64,000 nucleotides of DNA from Chryseobacterium sp. SN22 (lineage in GTDB: Bacteria; Bacteroidota; Bacteroidia; Flavobacteriales; Weeksellaceae). Below the pieces are notes generated by a model, which saw nothing but the letters and a program-made list of their open reading frames with translations, was not told where the DNA came from and did no database searches. The position numbers and the translations under genes were made by a program. The stretch is from positions 35,728-99,727 of the forward strand of contig NZ_VTSX01000022.1 of NCBI RefSeq assembly GCF_008329705.1, written 5' to 3'. Below, piece by piece: positions 1-9,276 of this stretch; within the stretch, counting starts at the first letter, position 1; every line of letters starts with the position of its first letter.

Positions 1-419
1 GGCTGGTCCTTTTCAGCCTTGTCTACTCTATTTTCAGTGCATGGAAAGGCTATTCTGCCGGTAAGGAATTTTCTGACAGGGATAATTCCCTGCGGCACTG
101 GACCGCAACCATTGCCCATATCCAGCTGGTATTGGGAATTACCTTATATTCCCAAAGTCCGCTGATAAAATATTTCTGGAAAAATTTTAACCAGGCTAAA
201 GCATCTTTCGAGCTTATCTTTTTCGGATTGATCCATATCGGCCTCATGCTGACGGCCATTGTCCTGATTACCATCGGATCCTCAATAACCAAACGAAAAA
301 AGAATGACGGGGAAAAGTTCAGAATGATGCTGGTATATTACAGCATCGCCCTGGTCATTATATTCCTGGCCATTCCCTGGCCGTTTTCCCCGCTTGCCAA
401 CCGACCTTATTTTAGATAA
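1..419 (+). CDS. Partial integral membrane protein, 3' end of gene
   Basis: The reading frame is open from the window edge (first full codon at position 3) to a TAA at 417-419, so the start lies outside the window. The visible 138 residues have two or three hydrophobic segments: one at the edge, one around residues 38-52, one around 70-90, and a last one near the C-terminus. A basic loop (KRKKND) separates the final two helices. No enzymatic motif is visible. It resembles the small cytochrome b-like or uncharacterised membrane proteins that often precede DUF3817 genes in flavobacteria, but that is a weak impression. The next gene starts one base after the stop, so the three genes from 1 to 1088 are probably one operon. 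Confidence 0.6.
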   Translation, partial: LVLFSLVYSIFSAWKGYSAGKEFSDRDNSLRHWTATIAHIQLVLGITLYSQSPLIKYFWKNFNQAKASFELIFFGLIHIGLMLTAIVLITIGSSITKRKKNDGEKFRMMLVYYSIALVIIFLAIPWPFSPLANRPYFR

Positions 420-420
420 T

Positions 421-723
421 ATGATCCAATTATTAAGAACCAAAACCGGAAGGCTGAGAATAATAGCCATTCTTGAAGGCATTTCCCTGCTCATTCTGGT
501 TTTTATTGCAGTCCCGTTGAAATACGCATTCCATGATCCTTCCTTGGTAAAAATGATGGGCCCGGTACATGGTTCATTATTCCTGCTGTTTTTATTCAAT
601 ACCCTGAGCGTAGGTATCGAACAGGGATGGAAGTTTAAAGAAATAACCTGGAAAGTACTGCTGGCCTGTATGATTCCGTTCGGTACCTTTTATATTGACT
701 ACAAAATCCTACGGAAGCTATGA
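421..723 (+). CDS. DUF3817 family small membrane protein
   Basis: A 100-residue protein with three predicted membrane helices. The layout (short basic N-terminus, first helix about residues 12-32, conserved GPVHG motif near residue 48, then two more helices) is that of DUF3817, a family of small bacterial membrane proteins of unknown function. The ATG at 421 is preferred over an upstream TTG at 394, which lies inside the preceding gene. The stop overlaps the next start (ATGA at 720-723), so translation of this gene and the rhodanese is probably coupled. Confidence 0.75.
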   Translation: MIQLLRTKTGRLRIIAILEGISLLILVFIAVPLKYAFHDPSLVKMMGPVHGSLFLLFLFNTLSVGIEQGWKFKEITWKVLLACMIPFGTFYIDYKILRKL

Positions 724-1088
724 AAAACCTGATCCTGTTCTTCGGATTTATTCTCGCTGTGTATATGGCGTACAGAATCTATAAATACCAAACGCTGGAT
801 GACGGACTCGAACATCTGGTTCAAAACGGAGCGATCATCCTTGACGTCAGAACCGAAAGTGAGTATAAAACCGGCCATATTCCCGGATCAAAAAATATTT
901 CGCTGGGTACCATCAGGGAAAGATATACCGAACTTGACAAATCCAAAACCTACATCACGGTATGTTCCCACGGGTTGAGAAGTGTAAAGGCAGAACATAT
1001 TTTAAAGGAGAGAGGATTTAAGAATGTTTATAACGGCGGTGCCTGGATCGACCTGCAAAACAGCCTTGATCTGAATGGACTGCGTTGA
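720..1088 (+). CDS. Membrane-anchored rhodanese-like protein
   Basis: 122 residues. An N-terminal hydrophobic segment (about residues 3-20) should anchor the protein in the membrane, followed by one rhodanese domain (about 28-118). The active-site loop is CSHGLRS with catalytic Cys82, and the usual DVRTESEYKTGHIPGS region comes before it. Single-domain rhodaneses carry persulfide sulfur or take part in thiol redox chemistry; the substrate here is unknown. The loop length (Cys plus five residues) fits sulfurtransferases rather than Cdc25-type phosphatases. It is the last gene of a three-gene operon and is followed by a clear terminator at 1130. Confidence 0.85.
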   Translation: MKNLILFFGFILAVYMAYRIYKYQTLDDGLEHLVQNGAIILDVRTESEYKTGHIPGSKNISLGTIRERYTELDKSKTYITVCSHGLRSVKAEHILKERGFKNVYNGGAWIDLQNSLDLNGLR

Positions 1089-1129
1089 AAGCAAAATCCC
1101 ATACCGGTTTATTTAATACTTTAAAATGA

Positions 1130-1160
1130 ATCCCCGGCGTAAAGCTGGGGATATTTTATT
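1130..1160 (+). terminator. Intrinsic terminator after the rhodanese operon
   Basis: A 9-bp stem (1130-1138 with 1144-1152, one G:T pair) and a 5-base loop, followed by ATTTTATT. It lies 42 bases after the rhodanese stop. Confidence 0.8.
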
Positions 1161-1267
1161 GTACAGTAGCCTGGCTGAATTAAAAAGGCATTTCTTTACG
1201 TCTCGTCATTCCTTACCAACCAGAATTATATAGTTGCTGAACATCAATCTGATTTAGGTATCATTTT

Positions 1268-1696
1268 TTAATCAACAACTATTTTGTAATATCCCTCATC
1301 AGAAGACCAGGTTATGTTTTCTATAGTCAGGTTGTCAATTTTATAACCCGTGCAATCGCCGGTCAATGGACTGGATGATATTTTAAAATTAAACGTCCTG
1401 ACGGGATCCGTATTCAAATAAACATTATAATTCCGTGTACCGTCAAATAAGCCTGCATTTTTTAATACAGCTTTTTTATCATCACGGATTTCTACATCAA
1501 TCCCTGCAAAATTTCCGTTTCCGTTATCCTGTTGTACGATGATTTTTGTTTTGCTAAGGATGCCGTTCTGAATCAGATTTTCACCCGAAGCGTTTACAAA
1601 TTCAAAAACGGTGGGTTCCGGCGCCTTATAACAATCGTCTTTGCAGTTTTGGACAGCGAGTGCACTTGCCAGTATGAGAATAAGTGGTTTTTTCAT
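1268..1696 (-). CDS. Hypothetical exported protein, possible lipoprotein
   Basis: 142 residues with a lysine-led hydrophobic signal sequence (residues 1-16) ending at AVQNC; Cys18 could be lipidated, although the residues before it fit the lipobox poorly. The mature part is rich in beta-strand-like sequence and has four further possible disulfide or metal cysteines (CKDDC, and GDCTG near residue 114). No family was recognised. The gene stands alone between the convergent rhodanese operon and the AraC gene. It is probably located in the periplasm or at the outer membrane; its function is unknown. Confidence 0.6.
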   Translation of the reverse strand: MKKPLILILASALAVQNCKDDCYKAPEPTVFEFVNASGENLIQNGILSKTKIIVQQDNGNGNFAGIDVEIRDDKKAVLKNAGLFDGTRNYNVYLNTDPVRTFNFKISSSPLTGDCTGYKIDNLTIENITWSSDEGYYKIVVD

Positions 1697-1814
1697 AAAA
1701 TGAATTTATTATACTTGCATATAAAATCTAAAAATAGTGAAATAATTTTAGAATGCCCCTGGAAAGGCTTTTAACTGGTGGACTTTTTCTGTTTAACTTC
1801 TTTTCAGAGCTGAT

Positions 1815-2717
1815 TTAATTCGTTTCGCGGAACTGAACAGGGGTAAGCTGTACCCTTTTTTTGAAGAAATTATTAAAATGTGTTGCTTCTCTGAAGCGCA
1901 GTGAATATGCAATTTCTGAAACGTTCCATCCCGTATGTTTCAGTAAAATTTTTGCTTCCTGCAACAGGCGGCCGGCAATAATTTCGGAAGTTGTTTTTCC
2001 CGTAATCTCTTTTACCGCCCTGTTGAGATGGTTAACATGAACGGAAAGCTGACCGGCAAATTCCGAAGGCGAACGGAAGTTGACCCGCTGTTCTGCATCC
2101 TCAACCGGAAACTGGCGTTCCAGGAGCTCTAAAAACAGATAGGTAATCCGCTGGGAAGCATTTGCTTTTTGTTTTTCGGCTTTTGAAGCCGGATGCATTT
2201 TCAGCGTATAGTGCAGCAGTTCGAATACCAGGTTTCGGAGCAGGTCATATTTGTGCGCATAATCGGAAACCATTTCAGCCTGCATTTTCCTGAAAACAGC
2301 GGTTACTTCTTCCAGCTGTTCATCGGTCAGTTCAAAAACAGGGATCACATCAGGCTGAAATACTTCATATTCGTTGAGATTGCCGAAATGATGAAAAAAT
2401 GCAGGCGTGAATACACAGAAAATCCCGGATTTATAATCGTCAATCCATTCAAATTTATATGGAATCTGGGGATTGGTAAAAAATAATGCCTGCTTTTGGA
2501 TCTCAATAACCTTATCTGCATAATGAATCCGGTTTCTCCCGATAATCAGGGTAATCTTAAAATAATCTTTCCGGCTGTAAACCACAGGCTGATGTTTTTT
2601 GCCCATGTATTCATCCACCGTAAAAACATTGAAATGCCCAACTCCGTTCCGGATATTTTCCGGAACCCGGTTAAATTTTGACTGATAAAATTCTTCCAGT
2701 GACTGCATTTTTTCCAT
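1815..2717 (-). CDS. AraC family transcriptional regulator
   Basis: 300 residues. The C-terminal third (about 200-298) has the two helix-turn-helix motifs of the AraC family, with the typical second-motif sequence WNVSEIAYSLRF and the ending F-F-K-K-R. The N-terminal part (about 20-170) resembles a cupin-type ligand-binding domain (a FTVDEYMG start and several beta strands). The ligand cannot be told from sequence. It lies downstream of, and on the same strand as, the SDR gene at 2792-3631, but a strong terminator lies between them, so it probably has its own promoter. It may regulate the neighbouring SDR. Confidence 0.88.
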   Translation of the reverse strand: MEKMQSLEEFYQSKFNRVPENIRNGVGHFNVFTVDEYMGKKHQPVVYSRKDYFKITLIIGRNRIHYADKVIEIQKQALFFTNPQIPYKFEWIDDYKSGIFCVFTPAFFHHFGNLNEYEVFQPDVIPVFELTDEQLEEVTAVFRKMQAEMVSDYAHKYDLLRNLVFELLHYTLKMHPASKAEKQKANASQRITYLFLELLERQFPVEDAEQRVNFRSPSEFAGQLSVHVNHLNRAVKEITGKTTSEIIAGRLLQEAKILLKHTGWNVSEIAYSLRFREATHFNNFFKKRVQLTPVQFRETN

Positions 2718-2740
2718 CTGGTAAATTTACAAAAATCAAA

Positions 2741-2783
2741 CAAAAGAAGGTGTTGGGATTAAATTAGGCAACACCTTCTTTTG
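2741..2783 (-). terminator. Intrinsic terminator between the SDR and AraC genes
   Basis: Perfect 15-bp inverted repeat (2741-2755 and 2769-2783) with a 13-base loop. Read on the minus strand, it follows the SDR stop at 2792 by eight bases and is followed by T-rich sequence. Confidence 0.8.
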
Positions 2784-2791
2784 TTTACATT

Positions 2792-3631
2792 TTAATTAAA
2801 ATCAGTAGAAAAGGAAATATCTTTATTGCTTTCCAGTTCTTCTGAAAGCACCCTGATTTTTTCCGTAGCCCGATAATAGGCATCGCTACCGAGGTACAGA
2901 CGGACCGGAGGATCCTGATGTTCTGCCAGATCGATAAAAACCTGAGCCAGCTTCTCAGGATTGCCAAGCTGCGTTCCGTTCATCGTTGCATATTTCCCAT
3001 GCGAGGCACGGATGGCCTGGTACCCGTCGATTTTATTTTCTGCAAAAACAAGGGAGCTGTCTTCCAGGAACTCAGTGCGGAAAGCTCCCGGAGCTACCAC
3101 CGTTACTTTGATTCCCAGCTCTTTTACATCTTCTGCCATAACTTCGGAAAGCCCGGTCACCGCATACTTTGTAGATGCATACATGGCCCAGCCGGTGGCC
3201 GCAGCAAATCCTGCTATTGAGGAAATATTAATAATGTTTCCCGATTTTTGCGCCCTGAAATAAGGCATTACGGACTGCATGGTTCTGATTACGGCAAATA
3301 CATTAATATCAAAACTGTCTTTTATTTCCTGCTGGCTCAGTTCTTCCACCGCACCACCGATTCCATAGCCCGCATTGTTTACCAGGACATCGATTTTCCC
3401 AAAGTGGGCAACCGTTTTGCCCACCGCTTCGTTAATGGATTTTTCACTCGTTAAATCAACTTCTAAAGGCAGGAACACCTTTTCATCAAAAATTCCTGCT
3501 GCATCTGCCAGAGTCTGAGACTTTCTGCTGGTTGCTGCGACATGATATCCGCTAGCGATGAGTTTTTTCACCAACGAAAGCCCCAATCCTTTGGAAGCAC
3601 CCGTTACCAGCCATACTTTTTTTGTATTCAT
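2792..3631 (-). CDS. Short-chain dehydrogenase/reductase (SDR)
   Basis: 279 residues from the ATG at 3631. Classical SDR motifs are present: the TGASKGLG nucleotide-binding loop near the N-terminus, NNAG at about residue 83, a catalytic Ser in ISSIAG, and YASTK with catalytic Tyr and Lys. The substrate is unknown; proteins of this type are often annotated as oxidoreductases acting on steroids, sugars or carbonyls. An upstream TTG at 3655 keeps the frame open but lies inside the probable promoter -7 box (3653-3660), so 3631 is the better start. The gene is monocistronic, ending in the terminator at 2741-2783. Confidence 0.88.
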   Translation of the reverse strand: MNTKKVWLVTGASKGLGLSLVKKLIASGYHVAATSRKSQTLADAAGIFDEKVFLPLEVDLTSEKSINEAVGKTVAHFGKIDVLVNNAGYGIGGAVEELSQQEIKDSFDINVFAVIRTMQSVMPYFRAQKSGNIINISSIAGFAAATGWAMYASTKYAVTGLSEVMAEDVKELGIKVTVVAPGAFRTEFLEDSSLVFAENKIDGYQAIRASHGKYATMNGTQLGNPEKLAQVFIDLAEHQDPPVRLYLGSDAYYRATEKIRVLSEELESNKDISFSTDFN

Positions 3632-3652
3632 ATTTTTAAATTTATTAGAATA

Positions 3653-3660
3653 CAAAGCTA
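3653..3660 (-). promoter_or_regulatory. Promoter -7 element (TAGCTTTG) of the SDR gene
   Basis: Read on the minus strand this is TAGCTTTG, a full match to the Bacteroidota TAnnTTTG element, about 22 bases before the ATG at 3631. The -33 element is weak (TTAGA rather than TTTG). Confidence 0.55.
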
Positions 3661-3811
3661 CTATGATACCCGGTCCTGCTTCTAACGAAATAGAAACAAT
3701 AGCTTACAAAAAACAAACATTTTTTAATCCGACTGCTTTAAACTTCCAGCAAACCCTGTCGTTGCAAAAATTCAGTACCGAATGTGGAATGGTATTATCG
3801 CATGAATTAAT

Positions 3812-4034
3812 TTAACGTGAATTCGACCATACTTACCTAACTTCAGTTGGTTAGTCAGGTAAAAAAGTAAAAATCAAATTTTTAAGTGGGATTAAATAAA
3901 ATGACTCGTTGATAGAATGACCAGTGATTTCATTTGATATTCAATCCTTTCATCTTACTATCGGCAAAGGAACTTCCGGCATCAGCTTCCCTTTTTCCGC
4001 CTGTTACTGGATTTCTGTTTCAGGTTCACGTTAA
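3812..4034 (-). repeat. Dispersed intergenic repeat, family 1, full-length copy
   Basis: About 223 bp bounded by a perfect inverted repeat, TTAACGTGAA at 3812-3821 and TTCACGTTAA at 4025-4034. Read on the minus strand it starts 16 bases after the esterase stop. Its core AAGCTGATGCCGGAAGTT recurs in other gaps of the window. The rest of the 3632-4049 gap holds only the SDR promoter region and AT-rich sequence. Confidence 0.7.
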
Positions 4035-4049
4035 TTCAAGTTTTACAAT

Positions 4050-5180
4050 TTAACGGAAAATCTTCTGCGCAAACTGGTACAGGCAGCGTCTCCAGGTGAG
4101 CCATTCGTGATAGGTTCCGGGTGATTCATAAGGAACATAAGGGTAATGGTTTTCGTTAAGATAAGTGGTGAGGGTCTTGTTGAAATCCTGAAACCGCCGG
4201 CTTTCTTTGGTTCCGATGCCGATGAATACAAACGGTTTCCGTTCTGCTTTCAGCAGATTACTTACCGGAAGTTCTTTGAAGGGCTGCGTTGCCGTTCCTT
4301 CGTAGATCACCGGACTGAAAGCGCCGACGGCTGAAAATAATTCCGGATGCTGCGTACCGATGAGCATGGCCTGGTAGCTTCCTCTTGAAAGTCCGGCAAC
4401 TGCTCTTTTGCCGTTGGTTTTATATTTCTTTTCGATAAAGGGAATCAGCTCCCGAACCATGATCCGGTCTATATTTTGTGAGGAACGCACCGTCCTCGGG
4501 TAATCGTCCGGCTGTTTTTGCTCTTCCGGGTCCAGGGCGACGCCGTAATCCATCACCACGATCATCTCCGTGGCTTTTTTCTCCGCAAAAAGATTATCGA
4601 GGATCGCAGCCAGATGTCCCTGCTTTTCCCAGCCGGTAATATCCTCACCGGTTCCGTGATAGAGATATAAGACCGGGAATTTCCCGGTTCCATAGCCTGG
4701 CGGAAGATAGATTTTAAAATTCCGCCGGCCTTTGGTAACAGCCGAAAAAAGACTGTCATTGATGATCCGTCCATGGTTTACCTTTTTCTTAAAGAAGAAG
4801 TCTTCGCCGGAATCTATTTCAATCCCGCTGGTGGGCTGGCCATAGCCGAAATACAGTTCCGTATTGGGATCATTGGTCCGCTTACCATCCACGTTGAACC
4901 AATAATAGTGAAAACCGATCTCCAGCGGTGAAGTGGAAACCTTCCAGAAGCCCTCTTTATCTTTAGTGGTTGTCGATTTTATATTCTGCATCCCGTCCCC
5001 GCCTTCAAGGATTACGGATTTTGCATCCGGAAAACAGACTTTAAATTCCGCCTTTCTTTCAGCATCCACTTTCGGAAACCCCTTTCCTTCTTTTGCAGTG
5101 ACCGACGTTTCAAAGTTTTGTGAAAAGATCATCGATGAACAGAATATAAAAGCAGCTGATAATATGGTAATTTTTTGCAT
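4050..5180 (-). CDS. Secreted esterase, alpha/beta hydrolase of the esterase D/feruloyl esterase type
   Basis: 376 residues. A signal peptide (residues 1-20, ending MIFSQ) is followed by an early-set/CBM48-like beta domain (about 40-130) and an alpha/beta hydrolase domain (about 145-376). The nucleophile elbow is GLSRGS with Ser265; a late His in TYHEWLTW is the probable catalytic histidine. The order E-set then esterase matches Bacteroidota feruloyl or acetyl-xylan esterases, but no polysaccharide locus surrounds it, so the substrate is open. It is monocistronic and followed directly by a family 1 repeat. Confidence 0.82.
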   Translation of the reverse strand: MQKITILSAAFIFCSSMIFSQNFETSVTAKEGKGFPKVDAERKAEFKVCFPDAKSVILEGGDGMQNIKSTTTKDKEGFWKVSTSPLEIGFHYYWFNVDGKRTNDPNTELYFGYGQPTSGIEIDSGEDFFFKKKVNHGRIINDSLFSAVTKGRRNFKIYLPPGYGTGKFPVLYLYHGTGEDITGWEKQGHLAAILDNLFAEKKATEMIVVMDYGVALDPEEQKQPDDYPRTVRSSQNIDRIMVRELIPFIEKKYKTNGKRAVAGLSRGSYQAMLIGTQHPELFSAVGAFSPVIYEGTATQPFKELPVSNLLKAERKPFVFIGIGTKESRRFQDFNKTLTTYLNENHYPYVPYESPGTYHEWLTWRRCLYQFAQKIFR

Positions 5181-5463
5181 TGATTTTAATTTGGAAGCTT
5201 AAATAACGGGTAATTTAAGAATTCTTTTGCTAGTATAAGAAAAACAAAATTGGCAAGTTAATAATCTCTTCACTGTAAACGACTTCCCTGCCATTCTTCC
5301 TGGATGAATCTTTCTGCTACGGGGTTTATTTTTTTAAGCGGCATTTTATTTTGTATCTTGTTTAAAAATAAACAGAATACCTCTATCCCTTTCATAAAGA
5401 TCATCGGACGCTTTCAGATCGGATGAACATGACAACTCAGGTATTTTATTTTTCATTTAAATC

Positions 5464-8046
5464 ATGGCTAAATCTTTATATCTCCTTTTATGTTGTTCGG
5501 CAGCTTCGGCAACGATGCTCGTGAATGCACAAAACAGGCCTGCAGTCGGGAAAATGAAAATCAGTGACAGCTTACGGATCCACTACGTAGAAGAAGTGGT
5601 GGTCTCCGCTTCAAGGACCGCCGAAAGTATTCTTAAAACACCGGTAACCATAGAGTCCCTGAATCCTTCCTTTTTCCGGAATACCGCCACACCCTCCTTT
5701 TTCGACGGACTGGAAAACGCTAAAGGTGTACAGATGCTGACGCCAAGCTTAGGCTTTAAAATCATCAATACCCGCGGCTTTGCCAATACCACCAATGTAA
5801 GATTCAGCCAGCTGGTGGATGGTTCAGATAATCAGGCACCGCATATCGGAGCGCCGATCGGCAATGCTTTAGGCCCGGGTGACCTGGATATCGAACGGGT
5901 TGAAATCATTCCCGGAACTTCGTCGGCCCTGTATGGGTTGAATGCCATCAACGGCCTGGCTAATTTCATTACAAAAAATCCGTTTACGGCAACCGGCATT
6001 TTATTCCAGCAGAAAACAGGGGTCAATCATGTCGGGGAAACCGGAAGTAAGGCCACCCTGTTCACGGAGTACAGTTTCCGGGTTGCTAAAAAGCTTTCAG
6101 ACCGGTTTGCTTTTAAACTCAACGGAACTTTTACCAAAGGAACCGACTGGAAAGCTAATAATATGGATGACCTTAACCCCACCGCAAACCTGGCCCTGGG
6201 CATTGCCGGCGGCATCAACAATCCTGCTTATGATCCCGTAAACGGATACGGCAACGAATCGTCCAACCGACGCACACTGACCCTTAACGGGAAACGCTAT
6301 GTGGTAGCCCGGACCGGGTATAATGAATCGGAGCTTACCGATTATAACATTCAGAATCTCAAAGCAGACCTCGGATTATCTTATCGTTTTAATCCCCAGA
6401 CAACAATGACGTATACCTACCGTTTTGCCGATCTGGACAATGTGTACCAACGGGCCAACCGTTTTGCACTGAAAGACTATATTCTGCAGCAGCATGCAGT
6501 AGACTTTAAAAATGATTTTCTCCTGTTCAAAGCTTTTGTCACGGCTGAAAATACCGGTCAATCCTACAATCTGAGATCGGCCGCTGAAAATCTGGATCGC
6601 AGGTTTAAAAGCGATGACCAATGGTATGCCGATTACACAACGGCCTTTAACAATGCTTTCGCTGCGTCCGGATCAGATGTAATCAAAGCACTTAATCAGG
6701 CGCGTACCCTGGCCGATATGGGAAGGCTGCAACCCGGAACCGCTGAGTTTAAAAATGTTTTGAAACAACTCGCCGATATCAACAACTGGGACCAGGGCGC
6801 AGCCCTGCGGGTCAGGGACAAACTGGTGCACGCTGAAGTGCAGTCTGACCTGTCGAAGCTGTTGGGAAGTCGATTCAAAGAGGTTACAGGCGTGGATCTG
6901 CTTGCCGGATTGGATTACCAGTCCTATATCATTCAGCCGGACGGTAATTACTTCGTCAATCCTGCTTCCGGTAGAACGTCTGATACATTCAGCTATGGCA
7001 AAACAGGGGGCTTTCTGCAGGCCGGTAAAGATCTGTTTGACGGACTTTTAAAGGTTTCCGCTACGATCAGGATCGATAAGAACGATTATTTTGAGATGAA
7101 GTACAATCCCCGTCTCACGGCTGTACTGTCGCCCTTCATCAATCAGAGTCTGAGGATGTCTTTCCAGAGCGGCTCCCGGTTCCCGAGTATTTTTGAGGCT
7201 TTTTCCAATGTCAACAGCGGCGGTGTCAAAAGGATTGGCGGCTTAAAAATAATGTCCGACGGTGTTTTTGAAAATGCTTACCTGCGAAGCTCCATCGACC
7301 GTTTCCAGGCGGCCGTCACGGCGGACTTCAACAATGGGATGACCGTGGCGGAAGCTATAGAGAAGGAAAAAGTACTGCTTGTAAAAAATTATTATACGTA
7401 TCTCAAACCGGAACACATTACCTCTTTTGAAGCGGGGTACAAAGCTTTTTTCCTGAAAAAAGCCCTACAGCTGGATGCCGATTTCTATTTTAACCGGTAC
7501 AATGATTTTATAGCGCAGGTAGAAATGAATGTGCCCAATACGACCGTGCAGGAGCAGATTCCTGCTTTTTTAAACAACAGGAGCCAGCAGAGCCGGTACC
7601 GGATGTATACCAATTCCCGGAGTGTGGTTTATAATTTCGGCGGCAGCATCGGGGCCAGCTATTTCCTGGGCCAACATTACCAGATAGCCGGAAACGTATC
7701 GTATGCCAAATTAAGCCGGACCGATTATAATGACGGCTTTGAAGACGGCTTTAACACCCCGGAGTGGATCGCTAATTTTTCCTTCGGCGGAACTCAGGTT
7801 TTTGACCGTCTGGGATTCAATATGACTTACAGGAGACAAAGCGGTTTCTACTGGCGCTCATTTTTAGTGAACGGAGAAGTTGCCGCCTACGGAACCGTCG
7901 ATGCCCAGGTGAATTATGATTTTTTCAGAGAGAAACTGACGGTAAAGGTCGGAGCGACCAATCTGCTGAACAGGCCGTATTATTCTTTTTTAGGAGGACC
8001 AAGTATAGGCGGCCTGTATTATACGACATTTACGTATAGCCTGTAA
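5464..8046 (+). CDS. TonB-dependent outer-membrane receptor
   Basis: 860 residues. A signal peptide (1-22, ending LVNAQ) is followed by a plug domain (about 40-160: VVVSASRT, then an NTRGF region, and IEIIPG-type VERVEIIPG with SSALYG) and a long 22-strand barrel up to the C-terminus. There is no N-terminal carboxypeptidase-like (DUF4480-type) domain and no SusD partner, so it is not a SusCD pair. Such receptors import iron complexes, vitamins or other large solutes using TonB energy; the ligand is not visible here. It stands alone; the upstream gap (5181-5463) shows no recognised operator. Confidence 0.93.
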   Translation: MAKSLYLLLCCSAASATMLVNAQNRPAVGKMKISDSLRIHYVEEVVVSASRTAESILKTPVTIESLNPSFFRNTATPSFFDGLENAKGVQMLTPSLGFKIINTRGFANTTNVRFSQLVDGSDNQAPHIGAPIGNALGPGDLDIERVEIIPGTSSALYGLNAINGLANFITKNPFTATGILFQQKTGVNHVGETGSKATLFTEYSFRVAKKLSDRFAFKLNGTFTKGTDWKANNMDDLNPTANLALGIAGGINNPAYDPVNGYGNESSNRRTLTLNGKRYVVARTGYNESELTDYNIQNLKADLGLSYRFNPQTTMTYTYRFADLDNVYQRANRFALKDYILQQHAVDFKNDFLLFKAFVTAENTGQSYNLRSAAENLDRRFKSDDQWYADYTTAFNNAFAASGSDVIKALNQARTLADMGRLQPGTAEFKNVLKQLADINNWDQGAALRVRDKLVHAEVQSDLSKLLGSRFKEVTGVDLLAGLDYQSYIIQPDGNYFVNPASGRTSDTFSYGKTGGFLQAGKDLFDGLLKVSATIRIDKNDYFEMKYNPRLTAVLSPFINQSLRMSFQSGSRFPSIFEAFSNVNSGGVKRIGGLKIMSDGVFENAYLRSSIDRFQAAVTADFNNGMTVAEAIEKEKVLLVKNYYTYLKPEHITSFEAGYKAFFLKKALQLDADFYFNRYNDFIAQVEMNVPNTTVQEQIPAFLNNRSQQSRYRMYTNSRSVVYNFGGSIGASYFLGQHYQIAGNVSYAKLSRTDYNDGFEDGFNTPEWIANFSFGGTQVFDRLGFNMTYRRQSGFYWRSFLVNGEVAAYGTVDAQVNYDFFREKLTVKVGATNLLNRPYYSFLGGPSIGGLYYTTFTYSL

Positions 8047-8169
8047 CCTGCAAGCGTTTAAACAAAAAACTCAAACTTAATTCTTAGGGTGTTTTATTTT
8101 GATATAAACCCGATGATCTTCATTTAAACTTTAATTATTAATCAAGAAAATAATTCAATGCTTAAGCCC

Positions 8170-8216
8170 GCCGGCTGTAATATTAACTAAGAAAAACATC
8201 CAGCCTCCAGCTTCCC
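8170..8216 (-). repeat. Dispersed intergenic repeat, family 1, core of a diverged copy
   Basis: Read on the minus strand the core is GGGAAGCTGGAGG followed by CTGGATGTTTTTC and a TAATATTA-AGCCGGC end. It lies downstream of the AraC gene at 8298-9209 in the same orientation. The same TAATATTA-AGCCGGC end occurs in the copy at 59383-59460. Confidence 0.55.
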
Positions 8217-8297
8217 TCTTCTAGCCCTCTGAACCGGTGCACTTGAGATTTTAAGTATTTACTTTCCGTGGCTTCCAAAGAGTATACTGAATATCAT

Positions 8298-9209
8298 CTA
8301 ATTAAAGGATTGCCTGAATTCCAGTGGCGTCTGGCTGGTTTTGCTCTTGAACAATCTGGTGAAAGACTGCGGATATTCAAACCCCATCCGGTAGGCAATT
8401 TCAGAAATTGAAAGATCGGTGGTGGACAGTATTTCCTTTGCCGTTTCGATAAACCGGTGGTGGATGTGCTGTTGGGTATTGAGCCCTGTTAATGATCGCA
8501 GCATATCACTCAGGTAACCGGCAGAAACATTTAACTGCTCGGCCACCTTCTGTACGGAAGGCAACCCATTCTGCAGTGGCTCATCGGAATTGAAATAAAA
8601 ATCCAGCACCTTCTCAAACTTTTCGATCAGGTGGTCATTGGCTGCCTTATCAGTAATAAACTGCCGTCTGTAATAGCGGCTGCTGTAATTGAGGAGCAGT
8701 TCGATCTGCGAGATGACCACATCCTGACTAAAATCATCGGTCCGTCCTTTAAGTTCCTCATCAATAATACCAAACACCGAAAACAAGGTTTCTTTTTCCT
8801 TTTCCGAAATGTGCAGCGCTTCATCTGCCGCGTAGGAGAAAAATCCGTAATGCTTTATTTTATTTCCCAGCGGATAGGAAAGGAAAAAATCAGGATGGAG
8901 TAAAATGAGGCATCCCTTTCCTTTATTGGCCGCAGGCTTTTCAAAAAGCTGGCCGGGAGCGGTGAAAACCAATCCGCCTTCACCGAAATCGTAATGGTGC
9001 TGGCCGTACCTGGCCTTTCCCATGGTGTCTTTATAGGCGATTTTATAAAAGTCCAGTACCAGGTAATCCGGTAAAACCACATCAGGCATGCTCATGTCTT
9101 CCAGGCGGATAAAACTCACCAGCGGATGTTCGGGCTTCGGTAATCCGAACATCGTATGGAACTCGGATAATGAACGGAATTTATGCAGATTATTCGGTTT
9201 GTTTTTCAT
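8298..9209 (-). CDS. AraC family transcriptional regulator
   Basis: 303 residues. The C-terminal AraC double helix-turn-helix domain (about 200-300) includes LSISEIAYRMGFEYPQSF and ends in FKSKTSQTPLEFR. The N-terminal part (about 40-180) has the beta-rich look of a cupin-like sensing domain. It follows an SDR (9277-10014) and an NmrA-like gene on the same strand, with a hairpin at 9230-9250 before it; it is probably the local regulator of these two genes. Paralogous in arrangement, but not closely similar, to the AraC gene at 1815-2717. Confidence 0.9.
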   Translation of the reverse strand: MKNKPNNLHKFRSLSEFHTMFGLPKPEHPLVSFIRLEDMSMPDVVLPDYLVLDFYKIAYKDTMGKARYGQHHYDFGEGGLVFTAPGQLFEKPAANKGKGCLILLHPDFFLSYPLGNKIKHYGFFSYAADEALHISEKEKETLFSVFGIIDEELKGRTDDFSQDVVISQIELLLNYSSRYYRRQFITDKAANDHLIEKFEKVLDFYFNSDEPLQNGLPSVQKVAEQLNVSAGYLSDMLRSLTGLNTQQHIHHRFIETAKEILSTTDLSISEIAYRMGFEYPQSFTRLFKSKTSQTPLEFRQSFN

Positions 9210-9229
9210 CTCTTAAAATTTAAAACCGT

Positions 9230-9250
9230 CACCCGGATAGTATCCGGGTG
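9230..9250 (-). terminator. Hairpin between the SDR and AraC genes
   Basis: Perfect 9-bp stem (CACCCGGAT at 9230-9238, its complement at 9242-9250) with a 3-base loop. On the minus strand it follows the SDR stop by 26 bases and precedes the T-rich TTTTAAATTTT. It may be a partial terminator that lowers AraC expression. Confidence 0.6.
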
Positions 9251-9276
9251 TTGGTGTGTCAAAAATAACGAATTAA